From NCBI GenBank assembly GCA_035528415.1, contig DATKYQ010000010.1, positions 1 through 64,000 on the forward strand: 64,000 nucleotides of DNA, given 5' to 3'. Below, piece by piece: positions 19,946 to 29,096 of the stretch. Position 1 is the first letter of the stretch. The number at the start of each line of letters is the position of its first letter. Position numbers and translations under genes: made by a program. Source of the stretch: DATKYQ01 sp035528415. GTDB taxonomy: Bacteria; Myxococcota; B64-G9. Under the pieces are notes generated by a model that was not told the origin of the DNA, did not search any database, and saw only the letters and a program-made list of their open reading frames with translations.

Positions 19946-20881
19946 TTATCTTTTCATGTCCGGCCGGTAGAAGTAGGTGGTGTGCTGGAAGAGGCAGATC
20001 TGGTTCGAACCGGCCCCGCGGGCCTTGCGGACGGCCTGGTCGACTTGGTCGAGGAGGGTGTCCGCCGAGGTAACTCCCTTGTTGGGAAAGAACGACACGC
20101 CGATGCCGATATTGATTTCGACGTGCTTGCCGGCGGCGATTAAAACCTTTGCCTTCAGCCGTTGCCAGATGCGGGTGGCGACCGAGAGCGAGCCGGTGAA
20201 ATGCGTCCGGGGCAGCAGGATCGTGAAGCGCTCGGGAGCGCTGCGTACCACGATGTCGAATTCGCGGACGCCGCCGCGCAGGATCTCCGCGACCTGCTTG
20301 ATTACCTCGTCGTCGATGCCGCGCGGGTCGTCTTTGTCCAGTTGGACCGCGATGCACGAAAGCGGCTCTGAGTACCGTTCGGCGCGCTTGAACTCGTCCT
20401 GGATGCGCTTTGCCAGGTAGAGTTGGTTGTACAGGCCGGTCACCTGGTCGATCACCGACTTGTCCTCGGCCTCGCTTAGCGAACCGGCAATCCTGTCCTG
20501 TAGCTCCTTGATGCGCAGCAGGGCCTCGATGCGGGCCAGAAGTTCGCGGGGATCGGCCGGCTTGGTCATGTAGTCGTCGGCCCCGAGCCGCAGCCCTTCA
20601 ACCCGACTCTCCATGTCGCCCTTGGATGTCAGGATGATGACCGGTAGAAAACGGCCGTCCTTGTGCGCCTTGAGAATGCGGCACACATCGAGCCCGTTCA
20701 TTCCGGGCATGATGACGTCGAGTAAAACCAGATCGGGAGGGTTATCGAGAACCAGGGACAGCGCCCGGCGGCCGTCATCGACACGGGTAACCGCGTATCC
20801 CTCCTGTCTGAGCAGCTTGTCGAAGTGTTCCAGGACGCTGTGATCGTCGTCCACCACCATGATGTTGGCCTTAGCCTTCAC
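19946..20881 (-). CDS. Response regulator with degenerate GGDEF domain
   Basis: The receiver domain (1-120) is intact: acidic pocket D11/D12, phospho-acceptor D55 in LVLLDVIMPGMNG, and K108. It is joined to a diguanylate-cyclase-like fold (about 140-305) with DQVTGLYNQLYLAKRI at its start. The catalytic GGDEF loop is replaced by SAPERF (214-219), so cyclase activity is unlikely; the domain may bind nucleotide or act as a protein-protein output. The protein is 311 aa and no cognate kinase is adjacent. It is divergent from mscS. Confidence 0.88.
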   Translation of the reverse strand: MKAKANIMVVDDDHSVLEHFDKLLRQEGYAVTRVDDGRRALSLVLDNPPDLVLLDVIMPGMNGLDVCRILKAHKDGRFLPVIILTSKGDMESRVEGLRLGADDYMTKPADPRELLARIEALLRIKELQDRIAGSLSEAEDKSVIDQVTGLYNQLYLAKRIQDEFKRAERYSEPLSCIAVQLDKDDPRGIDDEVIKQVAEILRGGVREFDIVVRSAPERFTILLPRTHFTGSLSVATRIWQRLKAKVLIAAGKHVEINIGIGVSFFPNKGVTSADTLLDQVDQAVRKARGAGSNQICLFQHTTYFYRPDMKR

Positions 20882-21024
20882 CCGATCTCCAGCAATAATT
20901 TCATACGGTTAATGAGTATGTCACAGGACCGCCTCGGGCACAATAACGTCGGCGGACGAGAAGGGAGTTGATCTATGCGGCCGGCTTGGATATTTTCTTT
21001 GTGCTTATTGCCAAGGAGGTGTTC

Positions 21025-22110
21025 ATGCTGGAGACGCTGCAGCAAACGTTGGACAAGACGTTTCTCGGAAACTCTCTTTGGCAATACGTTGGATTTGCCC
21101 TGGTCATCATCGTGGCGCTGGTTGTCAAGATCATCGTCAAGCATCTGGTCGATGTCTGGTTGAAGAAGTTCACCCAGCGCTCGAAGTCGGAGCTTGACGA
21201 CAGGTTGCTCAAGGCGTTTCGATCGCCGGCGATTTTCTTGGTGTATGTCGTGGGCGTATACTTGGCGTTTCAGATCTTGACCTTGCCCGAGGATCCGTTC
21301 GACCTGCCGCGCTTCATCCGCGCCTTGTTTACCAGCCTTTTGATCATCGACGGCGCCTGGTTCCTGTCGTCATCGACCAGCATCCTTGAGATGTACCTGA
21401 CGCGCTTCACGGCCGGAACCGAAACCAAGCTCGACGATCAGCTCGTGCCCATCGTCCGCAAGGCCGTGCGGGTGATCGTCTTCGTCGTCGCCTTCGTGAT
21501 GATCATCCAGAACCTGGGCTATTCGGCCAGTTCGCTACTGGCCGGATTGGGGCTCGGCGGCCTGGCTTTCGCCCTGGCAGCCAAGGACTCTCTGGCCAAC
21601 ATGTTCGGCTCGGTGACGATCTTCGCCGACCGGCCTTTCCACATCGGCGACTGGATAAAAGCAGGCGGCGCCGAGGGCACGGTCGAGGACGTCGGCTTCC
21701 GCTCGACCCGCATCCGGACCTTCGAAAAGACGCTGGTCACCATCCCCAACTCCAAGCTGGCCGGCTCGATAATAGAGAACATGGACGCCCGCCCGATCAG
21801 GCGGGTCAGTATGACTATCGGCGTCACCTATGACACCTCGGCCGAGCAGATGCAGCAGGCCGTCGAGGCCATCCGCGAGATCTTGAAAAACCACCAGGGT
21901 GTCGACCAGGGATACTGGCTGGTCAACTTCACCGACTTCGGTGCATCGAGCCTGGATATCTTCGTCTACTATTTCACCCGCACCAAGGTCTGGGCGGAGT
22001 ACCTCGACACTCGCCAGCAGGTCAATCTCGAGATCATGCGCGGCCTCGATGCACTCGGACTGGAGATAGCCTTTCCTTCCCAGACCGTTTATCTCAAGCG
22101 GGAAGCTTGA
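21025..22110 (+). CDS. MscS-family mechanosensitive channel
   Basis: The start ATG 21025 has a strong AAGGAGG 5 nt upstream; an upstream in-frame TTG at 20968 is unlikely. Four or five membrane helices lead into the pore-lining TM3 signature GLGLGGLAFALAAKDSLANMFG, followed by the beta domain FADRPFHIGDWI and PNSKLAGSIIENM. The 361-aa size is slightly larger than E. coli MscS (286) because of extra N-terminal helices. It would release solutes on hypo-osmotic shock. It leads the mscS-coaX pair with a 12-nt gap. Confidence 0.92.
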   Translation: MLETLQQTLDKTFLGNSLWQYVGFALVIIVALVVKIIVKHLVDVWLKKFTQRSKSELDDRLLKAFRSPAIFLVYVVGVYLAFQILTLPEDPFDLPRFIRALFTSLLIIDGAWFLSSSTSILEMYLTRFTAGTETKLDDQLVPIVRKAVRVIVFVVAFVMIIQNLGYSASSLLAGLGLGGLAFALAAKDSLANMFGSVTIFADRPFHIGDWIKAGGAEGTVEDVGFRSTRIRTFEKTLVTIPNSKLAGSIIENMDARPIRRVSMTIGVTYDTSAEQMQQAVEAIREILKNHQGVDQGYWLVNFTDFGASSLDIFVYYFTRTKVWAEYLDTRQQVNLEIMRGLDALGLEIAFPSQTVYLKREA

Positions 22111-22122
22111 CGGGAGGTTGGG

Positions 22123-22902
22123 ATGCTGCTTGCCATCGACGTGGGTAACACCGATATCGTCATCGGCATGTTCGAAGAGCTGCGCCTGGTACGCAACTGG
22201 AGGCTGGGTACGGCGGCGGGGCGCAGTTCGGACGAGTATGCTGCACTGCTACAACAGCTGCTGGCGATGTCTTCGTTGCGCTTCGAGGATGTAACGCACG
22301 CCATACTGTCATGCGTGGTTCCCCAGATAGAATGGAAGATCGTACACATGATCGAGGACTATTGCAGTATCACGCCGCTGGTGGTCGGGCCGGGAATAAA
22401 GACGGGCATCCGCGTGCTCTACGACAATCCCAAGGAGGTGGGCGCCGACCGCATCGTCAACGCGGTTGCCGCCCTGGACAAGTACCCGGGGCCGTTGATC
22501 CTGGTGGATTTCGGAACGGCCACTACCTTCGACGCCCTGGGGGCTGATGGATCGTACATGGGCGGCGCCATAGCCCCCGGCCTGAATATCTCCATGGAGG
22601 CCCTGTTCCAGTCGGCATCCAAGCTGCCCCGGGTCCAGTTCGCCAAGCCCGAGTCGGTGATCGGCCGCGACACGGTAGCCAGCATCCAATCGGGCCTGTT
22701 CTACGGTTACGTCGGCATGGTGGACGAGATCATCGATCGAATGTCGCAAGAACTCGGCCAAGGTGTCCGCGTGCTGGCCACCGGCGGGCTGGGCAAGCTG
22801 ATCGCCTCGGCCTCCCGGCATATAGGCCAGGTCGACAACCTGCTCACCCTGCAGGGACTGAGGATAATCCACGAGAGAAACCGCAAGCCCGGAACCCCTT
22901 GA
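22123..22902 (+). CDS. coaX: Type III pantothenate kinase
   Basis: CoaX carries out the first step of CoA synthesis, ATP-dependent phosphorylation of pantothenate. The protein begins MLLAIDVGNTDIVIG (phosphate-binding DVGNT, 6-10), has GADRIVNAVAA and LVDFGTATTFDAL, and the ASKHALP-type region, giving the usual 259 aa. GGGAGG precedes the ATG. It is followed after 58 nt by an EF-G-like gene. Confidence 0.95.
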   Translation: MLLAIDVGNTDIVIGMFEELRLVRNWRLGTAAGRSSDEYAALLQQLLAMSSLRFEDVTHAILSCVVPQIEWKIVHMIEDYCSITPLVVGPGIKTGIRVLYDNPKEVGADRIVNAVAALDKYPGPLILVDFGTATTFDALGADGSYMGGAIAPGLNISMEALFQSASKLPRVQFAKPESVIGRDTVASIQSGLFYGYVGMVDEIIDRMSQELGQGVRVLATGGLGKLIASASRHIGQVDNLLTLQGLRIIHERNRKPGTP

Positions 22903-22960
22903 CAGGCACGGCCGGGCGAAATACATTTGGCAACCTTTCGACACCCTTCTGGAGAGTGGC

Positions 22961-25051
22961 ATGAAGAAATACGAGGCAAGCGATATTCGCAATCTGGCAT
23001 TTGTCGGTCACAAGGGCTCCGGCAAGACCTCCCTGGCCGAGGCTTGCCTGTTCGACGGTAAGACGACGACGCGACTCGGCGGCGTTGACGGCAAAACGTC
23101 GACCTTCGATTTCGAACAGGAAGAGATGGATCGCGGGATGACCATCGCCACTTCGGTCGGGGTGGTCGAATGGAAGAAGCACAAGCTGAACATCATCGAT
23201 ACACCGGGCGACGGAAACTTCATTTTCGATACGCGTTTTTCCATGGCGGCCGCCGATGCCGCCATTGTAGTCGTCAGCGCGCCCGACGGCGTCGAGGTTC
23301 AGACGGAGCGCGTATGGGAGAGGGCCTCCGATCTCGGTATCCCGCGGGTCATTTACGTCAACAAGATGGACCGCGAACGCGCCGATCCCGACAAGGTCGT
23401 GGCCGAGATTCGCGCGAGACTTTCGAACGACGCCATCCCGGTTCAGCTTCCCATCGGGCGCGAGGCCGATTTTAAAGGCGTGCTGGACGTGCTGGCATCC
23501 AAGGCTTACCTCTTCGAGAAGGACTCTTCGGGCGGGATGAAGACGGTCGATGTCCCCGACGATTTGAAGGCGACCCTGGCAACGGCCAAGGAGGCCCTGA
23601 CGGAAAAGATCGCCGAGAGTGACGACGGCTTGCTCGAGAAGTACCTGGAGGCGGGCGAGTTGTCGGTGGAGGAAACGGCGAAAGGCTTTGCCAAGGCCGT
23701 GCGCGAAGGTTTGCTGTTTCCCGTGTTCTTCGGCAGTGCGACTCACAATGTCGGCATTCAGCCGCTGATGGACTTTTCCGTGCAGTCCCTGCCGGCTCCC
23801 AACGAGTTGCCTCCCTTGACGGGGCACGTGCCGGGTGACGGCGAGGCCGAGCGGGCCAGGAGCGAGGATCAACCGTTCTGGGCATTCGTATTCAAGACCA
23901 TCGACGCCCAGGGCGGCAACCTCTCGTTGTTCAGGATCCTTTCGGGCTCCATTACCGGCGATACCGTAGTGCAAAACGTCGATACCGATTCAGAGGAGCG
24001 CATCGGCTCGCTTCTGGTCGTTTGCGGCAAGAAGCAAGAGCAAGCCAGCGCGGCTTCCACCGGTGACATCGTTGGGGTATTGAAGCTCAAGAAGACCGCC
24101 ACCGGCAACAGCCTGTGTGACAAGAAGAGTCCGTTGCTGTTTCCCGGCATCGAACTCCCTCCTCCTGCCATCTCTTACGCCGTCAAGCCCAAGAGCAAGG
24201 CCGACGAGGACAAGTTGGGGACCTGTCTCAACCGTCTGCTGGCCGAAGACCCAACCCTGCGAGTGAGTCGCCACGAGGACACCCAGGATTTTATGCTCTC
24301 GGGCATGGGCTCTCAACATGTCGAGATCGCCGTGGGAAAGATGAAGAGGCGCTTCGGAGTGGACGTCATCCTCGAGACGCCCAAGGTTCCCTATCGCGAG
24401 ACGATCACCAAGAAGGCCGAGGCGCGTGGAAAGCACAAGCGCCAAACCGGCGGGCGCGGGCAGTACGGAGACGTTTGGCTCGAGCTCAGCCCACAGCCGC
24501 GAGGCGGCGGCTTCGAGTTCGAGAACCGCATCAAGGGCGGCGTCGTTCCCGGGCAGTTCATCCCGGCGGTGGAAAAGGGCGTCGTTGAGACCATGAGCAA
24601 GGGCGTGCTGGCCGGGTTTCCGGTGGTCGACATCAAGGTGGCGCTCTACGATGGCTCTTATCACGATGTCGACTCCTCCGAGATGGCCTTCAAGCGCGCA
24701 GCCTCCAAGGGCTTCAAGGCGGCCATGGAGAACGCCCGCCCCGTCATGCTCGAGCCGGTTTACAACATGGAGGTCGCGGTTCCCGATGAGAACATGGGAG
24801 ACATCATCGGCGACCTCAACAGCCGGCGCGGGCGTGTGCAGGGCATGGACACCAAAGGCAAGCGCAGCATCATCAAGGCGCAGGTGCCGCTGGCCGAGAT
24901 CCTCAGGTACTCGCCCGACCTCGATTCACGTACCGGCGGGCGCGGCAGCTTCACCATGGAATTCTCGCACTACCAGGAAGTTCCACAGCAACTGGTCGAC
25001 AAGATCGTCGCCGCCAACAAACCCGGCGACGAAGAAGAAGACAAGAACTGA
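22961..25051 (+). CDS. EF-G-like GTPase, EF-G2 subfamily
   Basis: All five EF-G domains are present in 696 aa, including the domain IV TGGRGQYGDVWLEL and the domain V PVYNMEVAVPDENMG. The P-loop is GHKGSGKT (16-23) instead of the AHIDAGKT of canonical EF-G, and the switch I region reads MDRGMTIATS instead of RGITI. These changes mark the paralogous EF-G2 (FusA2-type) group, whose role is not settled and which may be conditional in translocation or recycling. The NKMD guanine-specificity motif is intact. A second, canonical fusA should exist elsewhere in the genome. Confidence 0.9.
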   Translation: MKKYEASDIRNLAFVGHKGSGKTSLAEACLFDGKTTTRLGGVDGKTSTFDFEQEEMDRGMTIATSVGVVEWKKHKLNIIDTPGDGNFIFDTRFSMAAADAAIVVVSAPDGVEVQTERVWERASDLGIPRVIYVNKMDRERADPDKVVAEIRARLSNDAIPVQLPIGREADFKGVLDVLASKAYLFEKDSSGGMKTVDVPDDLKATLATAKEALTEKIAESDDGLLEKYLEAGELSVEETAKGFAKAVREGLLFPVFFGSATHNVGIQPLMDFSVQSLPAPNELPPLTGHVPGDGEAERARSEDQPFWAFVFKTIDAQGGNLSLFRILSGSITGDTVVQNVDTDSEERIGSLLVVCGKKQEQASAASTGDIVGVLKLKKTATGNSLCDKKSPLLFPGIELPPPAISYAVKPKSKADEDKLGTCLNRLLAEDPTLRVSRHEDTQDFMLSGMGSQHVEIAVGKMKRRFGVDVILETPKVPYRETITKKAEARGKHKRQTGGRGQYGDVWLELSPQPRGGGFEFENRIKGGVVPGQFIPAVEKGVVETMSKGVLAGFPVVDIKVALYDGSYHDVDSSEMAFKRAASKGFKAAMENARPVMLEPVYNMEVAVPDENMGDIIGDLNSRRGRVQGMDTKGKRSIIKAQVPLAEILRYSPDLDSRTGGRGSFTMEFSHYQEVPQQLVDKIVAANKPGDEEEDKN

Positions 25052-25079
25052 TTTTTGCAATAGAGCAGGAGGTGCTGAC

Positions 25080-26192
25080 GTGAGCTCCTGTCCCATTCCG
25101 TTGTCCGCGGTCGACGAGAAGCTGCGCAGGCATGTCGATCCGGCTTCGCCGGCGCCTTTGCGCATGATGGCGGCCCGCGGCATGGTTCCCATGGGCCCCC
25201 GGGACATGGTCAGCGTGTTATGCTGCCTGTCCTACGAGGATGACGAGCAGATCGAGTCGGCGGCAACCAAGAGCCTCGCGGAATTGCCCGATCGTATCAT
25301 CCAGGGTGCGCTGGCGGAGAAGGGCCTGCACTCTTTAGTGCTGGATCAACTGGCCCGCGTCTTGCCTGATAACGAGGCCCGGCTGGAGGCCATCCTGCTC
25401 CACCAGAAAACCCCCGACCAGACCTTCGAGTACCTGGCCGACAGGGTCGGAGAGCAGCTGCTCAGGATCATCCTCGAGAACCAGGTACGCATCCTGAGGC
25501 ACCCGCCCATAGCCAAGGCCATCCTCGGCAACCCGGTGGTGCTCAAGTCGCAGGTCGACAGGCTGATGGATTTTGCCGTCAGAACCGGCATGGATTTTCG
25601 CGGGCTGGATGCCTTCGAGCAAGCCAAGCGCCGCATTATGGCCGCCCCGCCCGATTACCAGGAAGCCCAGCGCATCAAGAAGGTTGTCGAGGAGTCGCTG
25701 CCCGAGGAGATGCTGCTGGAAGAGGAGGAGTACGAGCCCTCCTCGCCGGAAGAAATCGCCGAGGCCGAAATTCACAGGAAGACCCTGCTGCAGCGCTTGC
25801 ACACGTTTACACCCGCCCAGAAGGTTGTCTTGGCCACCAAGGGAAATAAAGTCGTTCGCTCGTCGCTGATCCGTGACCGCAACAAGATTGTGGCCACGGC
25901 GGCCATCAAGAACCCGGGCGTCTCGGAATCCGAGGTGATTGGCATCGCCGCCAGCCGCTCGGTGTGTGACGACGTGATTCGTATCATCTGCGGCAACCGC
26001 GAGTGGACCCGATCTTATGCGGTTAAAAAGGCCCTGGTAGAGAACCCCAAGACGCCGATCGCTTACTCGATGCGCTTCCTGCAGGCGATCCGCAAGACCG
26101 ATCTTAAAAATCTGTCGAGAAGCAAGAATATTTCCGCCACAGTGGCCAACGCGGCCAAGAAGCTCTACCAGAAACGATCCGGCGGTCGCTGA
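25080..26192 (+). CDS. Alpha-helical repeat protein of unknown function, 370 aa
   Basis: The start is GTG 25080, with AGGAGGTG 6 nt upstream; it follows the EF-G2 stop by 28 nt and is likely in the same operon. The sequence has no signal peptide or membrane helix. It reads as repeated helix pairs of 30-40 residues, for example VVLATKGNKVVRSSLIRDRN and IIRILENQ-like segments ending in asparagine-proline turns, as in HEAT-type solenoids. A Glu-rich break (LLEEEEYEPSSPEE) splits it in two. I recognise the style from deltaproteobacterial hypothetical proteins but know no function. Confidence 0.75.
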   Translation: MSSCPIPLSAVDEKLRRHVDPASPAPLRMMAARGMVPMGPRDMVSVLCCLSYEDDEQIESAATKSLAELPDRIIQGALAEKGLHSLVLDQLARVLPDNEARLEAILLHQKTPDQTFEYLADRVGEQLLRIILENQVRILRHPPIAKAILGNPVVLKSQVDRLMDFAVRTGMDFRGLDAFEQAKRRIMAAPPDYQEAQRIKKVVEESLPEEMLLEEEEYEPSSPEEIAEAEIHRKTLLQRLHTFTPAQKVVLATKGNKVVRSSLIRDRNKIVATAAIKNPGVSESEVIGIAASRSVCDDVIRIICGNREWTRSYAVKKALVENPKTPIAYSMRFLQAIRKTDLKNLSRSKNISATVANAAKKLYQKRSGGR

Positions 26193-26212
26193 ACCAATCT
26201 GCTGCTATTTAT

Positions 26213-28192
26213 TCAGGTGTGGGCTTCGTCCCGGTCTTCGGGGGACAACTCGGAGTCTTCCCCGTCTTCCGAGGATGAGACCTGGTCGGCTAGCAGCGTG
26301 AAGGCTATCTCGACGGCCTTGCGGGCCTTCTCTTTGATCTTCTCATCGCTCTTTATCTTCTGATAGGCTGTGACAACGCGCTCCTCACCTTGCGAGACTT
26401 GATCTCTCAGGGCGCTTATTTCATCTTCGAGATCCTTGCTTTTTCCGAGCATCTCTTCTAGGTCTTCTTCGAGTTGGGGCACCCGGACGGCCTGCTCCTT
26501 CGTGGATTCGTGGGCGTTGCGCTCTTCTTCGAGGGCCTGTCCGGTCTGGTCGAGTTGCTGTCTGAGTTCGTTCCTGTCCTGTTCGAGCTTGTCGATCTCG
26601 TTTTTATAACGGGTGCGCAGGCCGTATACTTCGTCGCTGTGGCGCTGCTTTGTGTCCTCCATGGTGCCTTTGAGATTCTTCAGCTCATCATCGGCGTCCT
26701 GGACCTTCTCGCCGGCTGCCTGTAATGCCTGCTCATGCTCTTCCTGCTGAACCTGGAGTTTGTGCTCCAGATTGGCCGATTCTGTTGTGTAGCGATCTTC
26801 CCATTCCGCCATCTTGCCTTCGTGGCGTTCCTGCAACTCGTTCTTTTGCTTGAGCATATCGTCGAAGCGATCGGAGATGTCCTTGATCTCGCGGTCGCGC
26901 TTGGCGATCGTCTCTTGAAGGTTTTCGATCTCCTCGTCGCGCTCCCCTATTTTCTCCTTGATGTCGAGAACCTGCTGCTCTTTCTGGTTTATTTCTTCCT
27001 TGAGGTCGAGGATTTCCCGGTCCTTGGTGTTGAGCGTGCTCTTGATGACAAGAAACTCCTTGTCCTTGGATGTGTCTCTCTTCAAGGCGGCCGACTCGGT
27101 ATCGCGCTTCTCGTACGAGCGGTGGGCCTCCTCTAGGCGCTGCTCGAGCTTGGAAACTTTCTCCTTCAAGTGGGTGCATTCCGCCTCGGAGTTCTGCAGC
27201 TTGGTAGCCAGTACCGGATCGGCTGTTGCCTGGGGCGGCGCTGTTTCGCGTGCGGCCTTGATCTCGGGGATTGCCTCGGAGAAGGGGATCTCTTTGGGTT
27301 CCGGGGCGTGCTCCGGTTCGGAGGTAGCCTGCAGATCGGAATCCAGTTCGGCCTCGATCTCGGCTTCCGTCTGCCGGCCGAGATCTGCAACTTGCTCGTG
27401 GTTCTCTTCCAGCTCGTCCTCCACCGGCAGTTCCAGGTCGAGATCCTCGACATCCAGGTTGTCCTCACCGCCAAGGTCGGCCAGGCTTTCTTCTTTTTCT
27501 TCTTTTTCTTCTTCCTCTTCCTCTTCCCTGATCGAGTCCAGCACGTCGTCGAAATCGGCAAGGTCGTCGTCCTCGCGCGCGGCTTCCAATCGCTCGGCCT
27601 GCTCGTCGTCGCCGACATGGATCTCGTCGAATACATCGTCGAAGTTCTCGAGATCGGAGTCGCCCTCGATCAGGGGGCTGTCCATCACGACAGTGGCATC
27701 ATCGCTTTCGTCGATATCGATGTTCTCGTCCTGGATGTCTGGCATGTCATCGATGATGATGGCGTCTTCGTCGTCTTCGATGGTGATTAACTCGTCATCG
27801 ACAGTCTGGATGATATCGAGTTCGACCAGGGCGGTGACTTTCTCCGAGATCTGTTCTTCGGAAAACGGCTTGATGATGTAGTCTTCGGCCCGCGTCTTCA
27901 GCTTCTTGTGCTGCTCGAAGGTCTCCTCGGTCGCCTCAGAAGACATAATAATCAGCGGAACCGACTTTAGTCTCTTGTCTTTCTTGAGCTTGTTGCAGAT
28001 CGAGTAGCCGCTCATTTTCGGTAATTCGACGCAAAGCAGGATCATATCCGGAGGATCCTGCTTGGCGGTCTGCAGGCCAGTTTTGCCGTCCGCGATTACT
28101 TCCATTATGACGTCGTAGCCGGATAACATGGACTCGAGCGAAGTTGCAAAAGTCTCATCGCTCTCTATTACCATTATGCGTTTACTCGTCAT
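26213..28192 (-). CDS. FrzS/AglZ-like pseudo-receiver with long coiled coil
   Basis: Residues 1-125 are a receiver domain in which the phospho-acceptor Asp is replaced by Cys54 (MILLCVELPKMSGYSIC); the acidic pocket is also altered (E10-S-D-E). A very acidic linker (about 135-310) follows, then a heptad coiled coil to about residue 630. This layout and the receiver's wording resemble Myxococcus FrzS and AglZ, polarity/motility proteins that work with the GTPase MglA. Such pseudo-receivers signal by protein contact, not phosphorylation. Assignment is by architecture only; no mgl or frz genes lie nearby. Confidence 0.8.
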   Translation of the reverse strand: MTSKRIMVIESDETFATSLESMLSGYDVIMEVIADGKTGLQTAKQDPPDMILLCVELPKMSGYSICNKLKKDKRLKSVPLIIMSSEATEETFEQHKKLKTRAEDYIIKPFSEEQISEKVTALVELDIIQTVDDELITIEDDEDAIIIDDMPDIQDENIDIDESDDATVVMDSPLIEGDSDLENFDDVFDEIHVGDDEQAERLEAAREDDDLADFDDVLDSIREEEEEEEKEEKEESLADLGGEDNLDVEDLDLELPVEDELEENHEQVADLGRQTEAEIEAELDSDLQATSEPEHAPEPKEIPFSEAIPEIKAARETAPPQATADPVLATKLQNSEAECTHLKEKVSKLEQRLEEAHRSYEKRDTESAALKRDTSKDKEFLVIKSTLNTKDREILDLKEEINQKEQQVLDIKEKIGERDEEIENLQETIAKRDREIKDISDRFDDMLKQKNELQERHEGKMAEWEDRYTTESANLEHKLQVQQEEHEQALQAAGEKVQDADDELKNLKGTMEDTKQRHSDEVYGLRTRYKNEIDKLEQDRNELRQQLDQTGQALEEERNAHESTKEQAVRVPQLEEDLEEMLGKSKDLEDEISALRDQVSQGEERVVTAYQKIKSDEKIKEKARKAVEIAFTLLADQVSSSEDGEDSELSPEDRDEAHT

Positions 28193-28224
28193 TTCTTTGG
28201 GCCCTTGTTTGATATTGACCGCTT

Positions 28225-28254
28225 AAATACCCAATGAGCAAATACCCAATGAGC
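28225..28254 (-). repeat. Tandem 15-bp repeat upstream of the FrzS-like gene
   Basis: Two perfect copies of AAATACCCAATGAGC (plus-strand reading) lie head to tail, ending 33 nt upstream of the pseudo-receiver start codon, inside its likely promoter or leader. It may be a pair of regulator sites or a chance slippage duplication. Confidence 0.6.
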
Positions 28255-28324
28255 CAGTGTATTCGAACACTTGCCCGCCTGTCAACATCTTGTTCGGAAA
28301 CCGAAATCAAGGATCGCGAGTAGG

Positions 28325-29080
28325 TCAGTGCGAGAGTTCAGCGGCTATTACTCTAAGCATTTCACGCGGATCAGAATCTCCAACCAGAGAGTACATCAGC
28401 CCCCGGGATCGCCACAGAACGACTGTGTATCCCCTCTGCTCCGAGATGCAGAACTTGGTCGACTCGATCTTCTTACAGCGCCTGCCGTCCAGGTCGCCTC
28501 CGGTGTCGGTCAGCACGAACAAGCTGAAACGATCGCCTCCACTGCGGTAGCTGACTAAAGCGGCTTGCCGCTCGGCCAGGTGACTCAGCCGGGCGCCCAC
28601 AAGGCTTACCCTGGAGTGTCCGAAACGCGGCAAGGCCACATGGAAGTCGACCTTTTTTCTGAACCACTCCTCTACCGTCGAACGGTCTGAGGTGCTGACC
28701 TCTACCGGCGGCTCGGTGGAGTGCTGCAATACGGCCTCCTTGAGCAGGGGAGAGAATCCAGAAGTGACCGTCCAGGTGAAAGTGATCACTAAAGCCAGCG
28801 CGACCGCGGCCGGAACCGAGCTGAAGACCAGGCGCCTGCGCATGGTATGCCGCCTGGGAGTTTGGGCCATGCCCTCGACGACGCGTTCTTTCAGGGAATC
28901 CGGCGCCGCGCTCCTGGGCCAGCGCACCTTGACGGCTTGCTTGAAGCGCCGTTCGTAATCGGCCGCGGCCCGGCAACTTTTGCAGTCGTAGAGATGCTCC
29001 TGCAGCCGGCGGCGATCTGCTTCGTCCAATTCGCCGTCGATGTAGACCTGCAAAAACTTGTCGACTTCCCTGCAATCCAC
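28325..29080 (-). CDS. Zinc-type (ZAS) anti-sigma factor, membrane-anchored
   Basis: The N-terminal anti-sigma domain has the HxxxCxxC motif (H29, C33, C36 in HLYDCKSC), then a cytoplasmic linker, one membrane helix near residue 100 (SSVPAAVALALVITFTW), and a periplasmic part of about 130 residues. I chose GTG 29080 because AGGAGG lies 7 nt upstream; an in-frame GTG at 29104 would overlap the sigma gene. It should hold the neighbouring ECF sigma factor inactive and release it on an envelope or redox signal. Confidence 0.88.
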   Translation of the reverse strand: MDCREVDKFLQVYIDGELDEADRRRLQEHLYDCKSCRAAADYERRFKQAVKVRWPRSAAPDSLKERVVEGMAQTPRRHTMRRRLVFSSVPAAVALALVITFTWTVTSGFSPLLKEAVLQHSTEPPVEVSTSDRSTVEEWFRKKVDFHVALPRFGHSRVSLVGARLSHLAERQAALVSYRSGGDRFSLFVLTDTGGDLDGRRCKKIESTKFCISEQRGYTVVLWRSRGLMYSLVGDSDPREMLRVIAAELSH

Positions 29081-29096
29081 CGGATGACCTCCTGTG

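Noticed and set aside
22961..25051. Canonical fusA (EF-G)
   Set aside because: The P-loop and switch I do not match canonical EF-G (GHKGSGKT; RGMTI), so it was called EF-G2-type.
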